Shown here piece by piece: positions 1-13,100 of a stretch of DNA of 64,000 nt. This DNA is from Chrysogorgia sp. JL179-B06 (Eukaryota > Cnidaria > Anthozoa > Scleralcyonacea > Chrysogorgiidae), in the NCBI GenBank assembly GCA_035772405.1, contig JAYKKM010000428.1, positions 6,660,001 to 6,724,000 of the forward strand, written 5' to 3'. Positions within the stretch are counted from its first letter, which is position 1. The number at the start of each line of letters is the position of its first letter. The notes beneath the pieces are model-generated. The model was not told the origin of the DNA and made no database searches. It saw nothing but the letters and a program-made list of their open reading frames with translations. The position numbers and the translations under genes are program-made.

Positions 1-25
1 CGCGTAGTAAACAGGTTGTTGTATA

Positions 26-60
26 AATATATATATATTATAAAAAATATATATATTATA

Positions 61-98
<38 letters not shown>
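26..98. repeat. AT-rich simple repeat
   Basis: Nearly pure alternating A and T. It abuts the left arm of the foldback that follows. Confidence 0.8.
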
Positions 99-101
<3 letters not shown>

Positions 102-468
102 TAGAGTGCTGCGTAGACAGTGTTTTAAATATATAGCAAAGTGAAAAGGTGGTAAACTAACAAGAATTTAGTGACGAAATACTGACGTTTCGAGCGGAGC
201 CCTTCATCAGAGTAAGACGAGATGAAAGTAAGAAGAGATGAAAGTATAAGACGATATAAAGATATATATATATATATATAAAGCCCTATTTATAAAGCCC
301 TATTTATTTCATTTCATCTCGTCTTACTTTGATGAAGGGCTCCGCTCGAAACGTCAGTATTTCGTTCCTAAAAATCTGGGCAGTTCACCATCTTTTCGCT
401 TTGCTATATATATCTGAAATTTCTTTCTTTATATATCTAAAACACTGCCTACGCAACACTCTACTTTA
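96..468. repeat. Foldback element (long imperfect inverted repeat)
   Basis: Bases 97-227 are the approximate reverse complement of 312-468. The arms pair through the 'gacgtttcgagcggagccc' region and again through 'agagtgctgcgtagacagtg' against 'cactgcctacgcaacactct'. The centre is an AT microsatellite with a short direct repeat. No coding potential, so it looks like a non-autonomous foldback or MITE-type repeat. Confidence 0.7.
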
Positions 469-518
469 TGCTCTTTTTGCTCTCGCTATTATATCATCAC
501 CTATATATGCATACGTAG

Positions 519-840
519 TATTTAAAACACTCGAACTCGCGTTTTATCATATTTAAAATGCCAGCGCGCAGCGCTCGCATTTTAAATATGATAAAACGCG
601 AGTTCGAGTGTCTTAAAAAGCTTCAAAAACAATTGATTGTAATGACTAGGGAGTGTACTGGTTTTTATTTTCTATTAGAGGTAAATTGGGTTGATGTATG
701 AAATGCAAATTAGCAGGAATTTTATATAAAGTTCGTAAAGACTTTATATAATTTTCATGCTGATTAGTATTCATGGCTTTTATCAGGTATAAAAGCCTTG
801 CGCGTGACTAAATACGGAAATGTGATTGGACAATTTGGTT
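519..840. repeat. Dispersed repeat with palindromic head (family A, copy 1)
   Basis: Bases 519-616 form a near-perfect hairpin built on 'acactcgaactcgcgtttta'. The following 220 bases (containing 'caattgattgtaat' and 'gaaatgcaaattagcagg') recur at 42,290-42,560 beside a similar hairpin. It is therefore a dispersed repeat family. The stretch 840-1020 shows nothing else I can name. Confidence 0.65.
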
Positions 841-1020
841 AATGAATATTAATGAGTTTTTGAAATATAATGAATATTTTGCCACAATAACACGCGTGCA
901 ATTTTTCATTAATTTTCCTCGAACAGTGTTATTTCTTATACTTATTGTACGCATCTGCACTTGTGTTGTTGGTTATTTGTTAATTTAAATTAACTTATGT
1001 TTGTTGTTTTATCTTGAAAG

Positions 1021-1158
1021 GTCGTATGTGGTGTATCGATTTATCGACGGAATGACCTTGTACGCAGCAATACACAACAAGGCCATTCATGACTACGTAA
1101 TCTGCTACAGAATCTTGTTTGGAATTGTTAAGGGACTTTGTTATCTTCGAGATAAACA
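1021..1158 (+). CDS. Host gene exon: kinase-like domain, hinge and helix E
   Basis: The acceptor is 'tcttgaaag' and the donor 'CA|gtaaga'. The translation contains YVVYRFIDGMTLYAAI and GIVKGLCYLRDK, which match the hinge, helix D and helix E ('xGLxYLHxx') of protein kinases. The exon enters in phase 2 and leaves with two bases of a codon, completed by the first G of the exon at 2059. Confidence 0.7.
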
Positions 1159-4100
1159 GTAAGACAATACACATTATACTGAACATGTGACCCTGCAAAC
1201 TCTCAATTCCCAGCTGCAAGGCCTTATAGTTTCATTTTCGCAACTGGTCGTGGTTGGTTGTCAATAATATACTTTCAGCAATCGCATAATTGTAGTTATA
1301 GACAGTTAAAAAACATTCAGTAGTGTTTTATCGTGATTTAAAACACGAGAAGACGATAGCCGAGTACTTTAGACCCGATAATATATCTTATTCGATGGCT
1401 TGGCAGATAATACGGGCAGGTATATATTTTACAAGTTTCGAGCCTTGAAGGGAAAGACTTTTGTTGCGTCTCTTTCTGCAGAGAATATTTTTCTATCGCG
1501 GCCGTCAATTCACTAACAGTACGAAGAGAACCTGGTTAAGAAATACCCTCGCTCTTTCTCCATTGTTTGTGAACATGTGGCGCACAGTCTTTGAGAATAA
1601 CACGGGACCTTCTTTACAATGTTTATATAGCTTAGTGGCGACTGCAATCTGTAAATGCGCTAAACAGACTGTACATCACATTTAAATAAAGAGATAAATC
1701 GAGTTGAAGACCATGCAAGCGAACAAAATTTGATTGAAGATACTTTGCACTGAAAACATTCTACTTATACTATTAATTGTGATTTACCTGCCTCGTAACC
1801 CAGGCGTCTCACAACCCTTTGTGCTGATATGAGGGGAGGGGCATTATCAGTCCCTTTGCGCGCTTGCCTCCTTCCCATAAGTCTCTTGCATTCTCGCAGC
1901 TTCCCCCCTTTTGAGACGGCTGCGTTCGAGGCAGGTGATTTACAAATTACAACTCAACAACTACTTTCGTGGTTCATGAAATTCTACAGCATCCAAACAC
2001 AGTATCTTTGAGTAAAATATTTATGATTTAACTACATTGCATATCCTTTGCATTTTAGGATAAATTGTCAATTCCTGACCGCAGATAAAGTTTTGCTGGA
2101 TGCCAATTTTAATCCCCGTATTTGTGGAGTAGGTCTAGCCACTCTAGCCTATTTTGACAACACGGAACATGCCAGCACAAATGTTGAAGGTTTTCATCGT
2201 ACTTTGTCGTACTTGGACAAATCGTTGAGGAGCAGTGACGATAGAAGCCCAAAGAATGTAGTTTGGAGCGTTGGAAGAAGTATGTTTCATTGGTTGTCTG
2301 CCTTGTCGTTTGCCTAGTTGCTTTCTTCCTCGCTGCCTTACTCCATCCTCCGTACCTCCCTATCTCCTATTCTTCTTCCTCCTACATGTACTTACCACCT
2401 TTCCTTCGATCCATCTCTCCTTCCATTGCTTCCATGCTCCCTTTCTACGCTGAAGTTGTATAATTCTAATTTTTTGCAGTTATCTGGGAAATGCTTTTGG
2501 GACAGATATCTCAGAATCGTGATGAAGAAGATCTGTTAGTGAAATATCATATTTTGGAACATCTCAACGAACCATGCGATGACAGAAAAATAAAAGCATC
2601 ATATTTTAGTCCAGAATTGAGGAGAAGTGTTTACGCTGCGGTACGTTTTCATCATTCCTGTTCATTAAAACCAAAACCAAACTTCTTTTCAACAGTAAAA
2701 ACACAAAACATAAACGGTAGTCCATTATGGCTTTCCACTTCAAAACATTTAAGGGGATTGTTTTCCCCAGATCTGATTTAGCTCCCGAGTATTCCAGGCG
2801 TGTCTAGGGTGTCAGCGTTAGTCGTTACATTATCGCTCGCCAGCCGCTGCACAATATATTGCACTCATCTGAATTTTATCACCGAAACAATTCAACCAAA
2901 GTATGTGTATACACAGTCCGTGCATTGGTGGTGTGCAACCAATCCCCAGAGGATAAAGACAACTTCGCAATGTTGGATGGAATTACAATTAGAAATAAGA
3001 AAAAAGAAATTGGTAATAAATTCGTGGCCAACACATAATATATGCACAAATAATTTCACGTTACGAGAGACCTTAATGCCAACCGCAACCCTAACACTAA
3101 CCCTAACATCAACCCTAATACTAACTTATTAGGGTGGGACCCTAATACTAACCCTAATACTAACTTATTAGGGTGGGACCCTATAATACTAACCCTAATA
3201 CTAACTTATTAGGGTGGGACCCTATAATACTAACCCTAACCTCAACCCTAATACTAACTTATTAGGGGGGACCCTAATACTAATCCTAAGGCGATGAAGG
3301 ACGGCTGTATTCGCAGGCTACAAATGCAACTGAATATGGGATAAAACGCTGGTCATTGAAGCATAGCGAGCGTAGCGTAATTTCCGGATGTAAAACTAAT
3401 GTTTTAGGGTATTAGCTAAAGCGATCAATTAACAAATCTTTTCCCAAACTAAAGAAGAAATAACTCTCGGAAATCGTAGAAGATCAACAACCGGGGCATT
3501 TTGCCGAAGGGTCACATGACACCCAGAATTTCTGGGTGTTGAGATATGATAATTTTTGTGGTCTTTGTTCCATTGCCTTTGTCTACTTTGTTGACCTGAA
3601 TAATTGAGAAATATTCAATGCTCTTCATGTCAGCATTCGTCGGCATAAAAGCAGCTAACAAGCTTAATAATCCACCATACATCCATGGTTATCTCTTACA
3701 AAAGGTATGAAGAAGCATATATCCAATTTAGCGAAAGCCATCACTTCTAATTTGCTGTAAAATTTGAATTAGATGAATAAATTATACTCGCCTGAATTAA
3801 TTGAGTTTTATGTCAAGCCAATCGCATTATAGATGATGGATCAGCCGATCCCATGGCCATTTTCGCCTACCGTCCGCCGTTCAGGCAAAATGCCCTGGGT
3901 ACGAGGTTGGGTTTGAACCACCCACGTGATAAACTATGGGAATGGTGTGCTGTAGGAAATCAATAGGTGTGCTGTAGTTTGAATTTTAAACCACGGAGCT
4001 ACTCAGCCTCTACCTAAATGCTCGCTCGAAGAAATCAAAGACATCTTGTGGCTAACTCGTGGATGCGATTTCTCACAAAAATTCTAAAGTGGCTAGTATT

Positions 4101-7100
4101 TTTTAACTTTTCGTCAGGTATAGGTTCAATGAATAAGTATAAGATTTCAATGAAAATTACCATTTTTTTTCAAAAGAAAAAATCACAATTTGTTCTGGAA
4201 AATCTGCCTATTGATTATTTCAACTTGAAAAAATGTTTTAATGAGAAATAAATGGGGTCACCACCGAGCTCGTTTTCGAAATAAATTGGATTAAATGTTA
4301 ATTTGGCGTCATTTTGTAACGTCACTGTTGCCATAACAACTAATGAAACTATTTATTTACAATATTTGATACCCTGAATGGTTTTCATTTTAAAGTTTCC
4401 ATTTTTTCCACGTTTTAAGAAACAGTATAGTTAATGTTAATGTTAATGTTTTACTATTTATATAGCGCAAATTAGCATGTGTATATGATCAAATGCGCTT
4501 TACAACATCGACAATTTATTCTATTATATTCAGTAACTAGTACCCAGTACCCCAATCAATTAACCTTAGCTATTTATTTTTACAGTTTTTATCATCATTA
4601 GTTTTCCTAACTATTTATCCTAACCCGCCCTGTCAACTTAGGGAACCTACTAACAGAAGATAACCTTAATATTAACAAAAAACTTGATCCCCGGACGGGG
4701 ATGGAACCCCGTCAACTTAGTCTGACGCTCTAACTATTGAGCTACCAGAAGAGCGAGGTTACTTTCGTGGTACGTTAACACGCTGCGATTAATTGTGCCC
4801 ATTTATGGACGGATTGTGAGCCCACTAACCATTTCGCTGACAGTTTCTCGTCCTTAACATGTATCTAAACCATAAATCGGGCCGATTAATCACAGTGTGT
4901 AAGCGTACCTTTAACAGCTTGACTAGGAAACATGTAGAAACTTATTACGATTACTAAACTGCAACTTATCTGTTCAAAAACAAACTCGTATTACTTAGTC
5001 ACTAATTAATAATCCGCTGTCATTTTTGCTTGTTTTTTAGGGTTGGCCTAAAGACAAAGAAATCACTAAATCTCTTGTGGTTTGTGCAATACGTTGCATG
5101 CTTCTCCGCCTAGATGAAAGGATGAGCCTTAATGGTCTTTATAATGCTCTGAAGGTTTGTACTGAGAATTTGACAATTCTCATGTATGTATTCTCATGTA
5201 TATGTTTTCAACACTTTTAATATTTAAAATAATAGTCATAGTCAGACTGTATTCGAACTGTTCTGGCGTTGATCATGTTTATCTTATGACAACAACAAAT
5301 GTCCAGTAAATCAACGTATTTTTCGAAGTAATCCACCATATTTCAACATCTGTCTGCAGTCCGTACTTACTGTCTTTCCAATAAATTGTAATATTTTTAA
5401 ATTATCCATATATGTTTTCACAGCGATCCGGCCCCCGGATGATATAAGCGAGAATAAGCCAGGTTACAAAATAATCCAATATCCTTGGAGTCACGTGACC
5501 AGCCTTTACCAGGGTCTTATCTTCCCTCGCTCCACTCCCCTCCCCTCCCATCCCGGGCGCTCCATCCCCAGACACTGAGAAGACCCTGGGTACGAGGTTG
5601 CAATTTGAAGAGCTAGAACAACTCCCATGATGCAACATTTACACAAATTAGCGAGGGGGATTCTGGATGCTTTTGTCGGCTTATTCAATCAGAAACAAAA
5701 TTTATTGATTTGTCAACTAAACACGCGCTAATATCAATCTACATTTTACCAAACTAGCCTGCAAAATGTTCTTATTTATCTGAATGAACATCAAAAAATC
5801 AAAGTGTTAATTATTTTACCAACCAAAAACAGCCCTAAAATGTGTATCTGAAATGTGTCTGTACAGTATCTGTACACAATTGAGATATTGTCTCATTTTG
5901 AAAATGCTTTTAGATAAAATCACAATTGGATAGACAATTTTTCATCTGAGAACCACTTTAAAGAAATGAAAAGTTAGTGTCATATATATACTCTTTTTAC
6001 ATTTAGAGTGAATTGTGTGACCTTCAGAAAAAAGAAAAGTTTTTATTGTATCAAGAACTTCCTGACAAACAGTGTATTTTCTGTATGAGAAACGAGAGAG
6101 GTAAAACGAAGTTTATATAGCTTTATTTTATATCTATATATCTTTAAATGCCTATGAAACGAAAAATTCAACTCTCTTTTTATGGCCCACTTTGGTACTT
6201 CATGATACGCTGGATATTATGGTGCTATCGGTTTTTCAATCACGGTACGGGAAAGTGCTTTTATCGACGTTCAAACATCGCTATTTTGATACAAAAATGT
6301 CCGGAGTCTGGGACCGAAGCAGCAGTGTAGTGACGTCACACGTTAGAGTCATGTTTTTGTTGTGCTTGAATGCTTAGCTGTGGAAATATTATTAATGTTT
6401 GAGTTAGAACCAACTTCATTCTCTAAAAGCGAGATCAGTAATGATTTTTTCATCTCTAGAATCTATGTCGACTCTAACGTGTCAAAGAGGTGATTTGACC
6501 GTGTGATGAGGTGGAAAAAATTGGTGTAATTTTTCCACTTTTACATAAAGAATAAAGCACTTTCCTTTGTCGTGATTGAAAAACCGATACCACCATAAGA
6601 TTTAGCCTCCTCCGCAGGCAACTCTGTGTCTTCCTGGCTGCAACGTTTTCAGTTTTGCGACTTTTTCAGTCTATAATGTTTTGACCGAGCCTAAGAAATA
6701 ATCAAAACATTATAGACTGAAAAAGTCGCAAAACTGAAAACGTTGCAGCTAGGAAGACACAGAGTTGCCTGCGGAGGAGGCTACATAAGATTCAGCACAT
6801 CGAGAAGTACCAAAATGGGTCATAATAGGTACTTTAAGTGAAGCATACTTTTATTGGTTGATATTGTTACATTAAAAATTAAATATTTAATATTTAGATA
6901 TTTAATATTTTACTAGGTACCACAACGCAAGGGTAACCTCGACAGCTCGAAGTTGATGACAACGGCAGTTTTCTTTTCAATTTTGCCGTCATTAAGTTCT
7001 TGTCTTTTGTTCCTTACACTCATTGACATCACATCTGAAAAGAGACTCCCGCTGTACATGGTGTTTGAGCCGTCGAGCTAAATCTAAAATGGCGGCGCCC

Positions 7101-10100
7101 AGAAGCATAAAATACAAGAATGAAAACATTATTTCTCGAGTAAAAGAGCAGATATTGTCAAATTATTAACATTTCTAAACATAAGAATTTAAGGTCTTTG
7201 ATTTAAATATTATTTGTTTTTTGACCACAGTTGCCTTTAAGATTTCTTGCTTTAATGCAACATTCCTAACTTTTGAAGCAAATGCAACATTCCTAACTTT
7301 TGAATGTTTATCTCTGAAAACCAAATGCGGAAGTAATAAACCTCAAAACCACGAATAGATGTAATAACTGATAATAAAAAAATATTGGATGAGGTTGAGC
7401 ATGATATCAAGAATTATCTAGACCGAGGTCAATGTTATCTGCCGAAGGCGGAGGCGGATAACATTGATAGAGGTCTGGATAATTCTTGATATCATGTGTA
7501 AGCTGAATCAAATAATTGTTTTATTATATAACATAAATGTAGAAGCCTTTAGGATGTTTAGGAAGTAAGCCACGCAAAGACAATTACGTCACCTACAGAC
7601 AATTTTTGATATTTTGTAGGTGGCAAAACATCAAGAATTGTCTGTAGGTTTTTAGCCAATCACAATCGAGATTGTATGAGTATTGTATAATAATTTCTAT
7701 TATTATATACAATACTCGTACATTGTGATTGGCTAAAAAACCCAACCACCTACAAAATATCAAGAATTGTCTGTAGGTGACGTAATTGTCTGCGTGGCTT
7801 ACTTCCTAAACTCCCGAAAGGCTTCTACATTTATAATTGTATAATAAAACAAATATTGGATTCGGCTTACACATGATATCAAGAATTATCCTGACCTTTG
7901 TCAAGTGTCAATATTATCCCCCCTCAGGCTTCGGCAGATAACATTGACCTCGGTCTGGATAATTCTTGATATCATGCTCAGCCTCATCCAATAATTGTTT
8001 ATTATTGGAATGAAAAGTTATCAATTTGGTTTTTCTTTTATTGAACTCGTCACGGTTCTGTAATGTTTAAATACTAAGGGTTAAATTATTTTCAAGGTGA
8101 CTTGGCTTTGACATGTGGATGTACCACGGCATGCTATGAATGTCTTAAAAATGCTGGAGCTCTTTATTGTCCGGAACATGGAAGACAATTCTCTAAAATT
8201 GGTAAGTGAGTATATTTATAATGTAGTAATCCATTACACAAGTATACTATACAAACTGGTTTATCCTAGTTTTTGTTTTGGTAACATCGAATATGGAGAT
8301 GCCATTTTATATGCTGTACCAAGTTTGAAATAAACGCGGACAAAATATTGTTAACCGTTTAAGGTTCCCTAGGTTTTCTACATAATGCATAACTATATTG
8401 GACTCAAGTGCTTAAGAAAGCCTAGTTTTTTCCTATTGTGACTTATGTTCCTGTTATTTACTATTTCAAGACCGTTTCCATGTCAACAACGAGTCTAAAA
8501 TGTAACATTTTAAAATATTTTTCGTCTTTTCTCTGCCACCATTTCTCGCATATCCTTCGTTGAAATTTCTTCATACTTCACAGACTTGTGGGAATTGTTT
8601 GGCGAAATATTTTAGTGAAAATAAATGTCAATATCACCAAATTTAATGTTTTTTAACAGCAAAATTTGCCTGATAGAAAAAGTTATAATCTTCATCTTCA
8701 AGTGTGAAACTTTTGGTCGTAGTCTTTGCAATTGGGAGTGATTTACAAGTTCTCCTGCCAACCGTCTTACGCTTAGCGATGGACTCTCATTTAATGCTCC
8801 GATAATTTCGTCCACAGAACGCTCTGTATCATTGTTTGCCGCCATTTTGACATGTGTAAGTTTGGTCAGTGACAACGACGCGGGCTCAGAATCGAGAGAA
8901 TATTAATGACCTACCTACTTCTTGATCGAAAAAATTCTTGATCGAAAAAAAATAGATCGAAAAAAAATTCTTGATCGAAAAAAATTCTTGATCGAAAAAG
9001 AAATTCTTGATCGAAAAAGAAATTCTTGATCGAAAAAAATTCTGGATGGGAAAAAAAGGATTCTTGATCGAAATAAAAACTTTTTGATCGAAAAATAAAG
9101 GTTTCTTGATTAAGAAAAAGATTTCTTGGTTGAAAAAACTTCTTGATAGAAAAATTAAATATCTTGAATGTTTTTGCTTTAGCATTCCATAGGAAACGCA
9201 ACACATTTGTATTTGTTTTTGGGTTTTTTACGCATGCTGACGTCATTTCTCGATTATCTATAAACTTCCCGCCAAATTCGAAACCAGCTCGCGCGCGCAG
9301 GTCATAAAACGATGTAGTGGATTTATTCGTGCGAGTATTGGGACATGACTCGAAAGGACCTTCACATTTTGTAGAACTTGTAATCCTAACCCTAATCTAA
9401 ATCCAGTGCCGGATTAACCATATGGCAGAAGTGGCATATGCCACTATGTTGTACTGTACAACATTGCCCAACATGGGGTGCTAAACAGTCTAACATTGTT
9501 GGACCAGCAAATGTTGACCTATGTTGTAGAACATTGCCCAACATGGGGTGCTAAACAGCCTAACATTGTTGGACCAGCAAATGTTGGCCTATGTTGTACA
9601 ACATTGCCCAACATGGGGTGCTAAACAGTCTAACATTGTTGGACCAGCAAATGGTGACCTATGTTGTACAACATTGCCCAACATGGGGTGCTAAACAGTC
9701 TAACATTGTTGGACCAGCAAATGGTGACCTATGTTGTACAACATTGCCCAACATGGGGTGCTAAACAGCCTAACATTGTTGGACCAGCAAATGTTGACCT
9801 ATGTTGTACAACATTGCCCAACGTGGGGTGCTAAACAGTTTAACATGTTGGACCAGCAAATGTTGACCTATGTTGTACAACATTGCCCAACATGGGGTGA
9901 TAAACAGTCTAACATTGTTGGACCAGCGAATATTGACCTATGTTGTACAACATTGCCCAACATGGGGTGCTAAACAGTCTAACATTGCTGGACCAGCAAA
10001 TGTTGTCCTATGTTGTACAATATTGCCCAACATGGGGTGCTAAACAGTCTAACATGTTGGACCAGCAAATGTTGACCTATGTTGTACAACATTGCCCAAC

Positions 10101-13100
10101 GTGGGGTGCTAAACAGTTTAACATGTTGGACCAGCAAATGTTGACCTATGTTGTACAACATTGCCCAACATGGGGTGCTAAACAGTTTAACATTGTTGGA
10201 CCAGCAAATGTTGACCTATGTTGTACAACATTGTCCAACGTGGGGTGCTAAACAGTCTAACATGTTGGACTAGCAAATGTTGACCTATGTTGTACAACAT
10301 TGCCCAACATGGGGTGCTAAACAGTTTAACATTGTTGGACCAGCGTTGACCTATGTTGTACAACATTGTCCAACGTGGGGTGCTAAACAGTCTTACATTG
10401 TTGGACCAGCAAATGTTGTCCTATGTTGTACAACATTGCCCAACATGGGGTGCTAAACAGTTTAACATTGTTGGACCAGCAAATGTTGACCTATGTTGTA
10501 CAACATTGTCCAACGTGGGGTGCTAAACAGTCTAACATTGTTGGACCAGCAAATGTTGACCTATGTTGTACAACATTGCCCAACATGGGGTGCTAAACAG
10601 TCTAACATTGTTGGACCAGCAAATGTTGACCTATGTTGTACAACATTGCCCAACGTGGGGTGCTAAACAGTCTAACATTGTTGGACCAGCAAATGTTGTC
10701 CTATGTTGTACAACATTGCCCAATATGCGGTGCTAAACAGTCTAACATTGTTGGACCAGCAAATGTTGACCTATGTTGTACAACATTGTCCAACGTGGGG
10801 TGCTAAACAGTCTAACATGTTGGACCAGCAAATGTTGGCCTATGTTGTACAACATTGTTCGAACGTTTAGTTGCATCTGTAGTATATAGCTTTAACTAAT
10901 TCGTTAGTAGTAAGACTGCTGTAGTATAAAAAGCAAATTGATCATTATTTAATTTGATTGTTCTTCAAGTTATAAAATCAATGAACGAAAGCATATTTTA
11001 AACGTCAATTATCCCAATTATAGACCTCTTTCAAATTAAATATTCCTTTATGTGTATCTAAATTAGCCTTTATGGCCTCGTTTGTGTGTCGGCATTTCAA
11101 AAGAATCTTTGCTTCCTAACAAGGTTGTAAAGGCTAATTTATATGCACATAAAAGAATATTTAAAATGGTAGCCATTATGAAAGTGGTCTATAATATCTA
11201 AAACATAAGTATTCGGTACTTGCACATGTCACTTATGGCGATTTTTTCTGTTACGAAAATGCTGGGCGTGGTAGGGTCCATGACGTAGGGTGCCTGCACA
11301 CGTGCCTAGGGTTGCCAACCTCACTAAATTGATCTAATTGTAAATCTTGTATTTGCAGGCCATCCGTCCACATATGGTGTACTAATTCAAGGAGATTTTC
11401 GTGAAGATCAGAAAATTTGTGAGAATGATGCAAATGCAATAGAAAACCTTTATACAGATCAGAATATTTTTGACATTAAGTAAGATGGCTGTTTCATTTA
11501 CTCTTATACAATATAACGTCTTATTATATGAGAATGGCGTCATTTTTCCTAAGAAGGGTAAGAGAACTGGTCAAATCCACAATAAATTCCGTATTGCACA
11601 CTTCTATACCAATTTAACCAGTTTAGAAGAGGTAAAATCTGCCTTACATGGAAAATCCATAGTAAAATGTCGGATGCAAACTGTCTATTTCATTTGAACA
11701 GTCGAGTAATAAATTTTTACTCGCTTCTCTCATTTTACTCGTTTCTCGCATAGATTACGAAACTCGGAAAATACCCGACCGTATTATCGGTAAAACCTAG
11801 GTAAAACCATTAAAATAAGATGTATTTATACACGAGGTGATCATTAAGTGTTTATTGAATTTTTCACCAAACACTATAAACGTGAAAAAAACAAGATGCG
11901 ATTATTTAATATGGTTAACACTGAAGCATCTATAAGCCAGTTCGTAATGTGACTGCGCATCAAAATGACGCGTTCTGCGTCAAGATAAAACTTATTTCAA
12001 TTCATAACATCGGGCTGGGGAATTCAGTATAAAGAATTTGCAAGTGTAAATAGAATGGAAATGTTTATTGTGGTTTTAGGCTGATGTTATGAATTGAAAT
12101 AAGTTTTATGCCGACGCTGAACACGTCATTTTGATGGACAGTCAACATTACGAACTGGCTTATCATAGCTTGATATAGAATAGCTATACGAAGGCACTAG
12201 GTACTGTATCTCTGGCTAAACTGGCTGGTCTGTCGATTGGCTGTGAGTCAACTGCCCTTGGTATTTTTGTGCAGACCTCGCTCTTTCGTCGGTTGGTCTG
12301 CACTGAAAGACCGTGAGCAGGATAATTTTTCCGTGAGAACCTCCCGCTAGGTCAATAAGTCTTTATTCCGATGATATATGGACGATCGTCAAGTTTCCTA
12401 AGATCGTCAAGTTTCCTAAGATCGTCAAGTTTCCTAAGATCGTCAAGTTTCCAAGCTCTCACATTCACTACATCAGTGTATATATTAAAGCATTACTAAA
12501 CACTTATTGACCTAGCGGGAGGTCTTTACGGCCATATTATCCTGCTCGCGGTCTCTCAGTGCAGACCGAGCGACTCAAGGAGCGAGGTTTGTGCAAAAAG
12601 ACCAAGGGCAGGATCATTTTGCAGTAAAGACCAACCAAACGAGGTTAATAAGGTTTTTATTTTTTGGCTCTTTTAAATTTCTCACATTTCCTCAATTTTT
12701 TCCTAATTTTTAAAATCTTTTCAGCGGTTGCGTAATGACCGGTCTTTACTGTTTGTAAAGACCATTCAGGAACCAATCAGATTGCAGAAATGCTGCGTTA
12801 AGATCGCTCATGACACAAGCCATATAATAATGATGTATATAGTGATTGCTGCAGTACATATATCAATCGAACCAGTACATCATTTTAACGTTCACTCTCC
12901 ATCTGGTAGCTCAATGATTAGAGCGTCTCACTGGCAATCAGAAGGTTACAGGTTTGATTCTTGACGATCGTTCATGTATCGTATGTCTACTCCAAGCTCC
13001 CTGGACATTCACATCAGTGTATATATACAACACAATAGTCTCCTGTAGTGTCCAGAGGCTTTGCACGCCCATGTGACACCAGCCATATTGGATGACAGGA

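Noticed and set aside
3078..3287. Telomere
   Set aside because: The TTAGGG-like words are mixed with their complement and other sequence, with exons on both sides; an internal array only.
4683..4750. Functional tRNA gene
   Set aside because: No pairing acceptor stem and a missing variable region; tRNA-derived repeat or pseudogene. The same applies to 12,895, 40,540 and 40,735.
8886..9246. Overlapping minus-strand reading frames of ~105-110 residues rich in Phe and Gln
   Set aside because: Produced by the 'ttcttgatcgaaaaaa' minisatellite; no homologue or conserved composition expected of a protein.
9445..10859. CRISPR-like regular repeats
   Set aside because: Units are contiguous 70-bp tandem copies without unique spacers, in an animal intron; it is a satellite.
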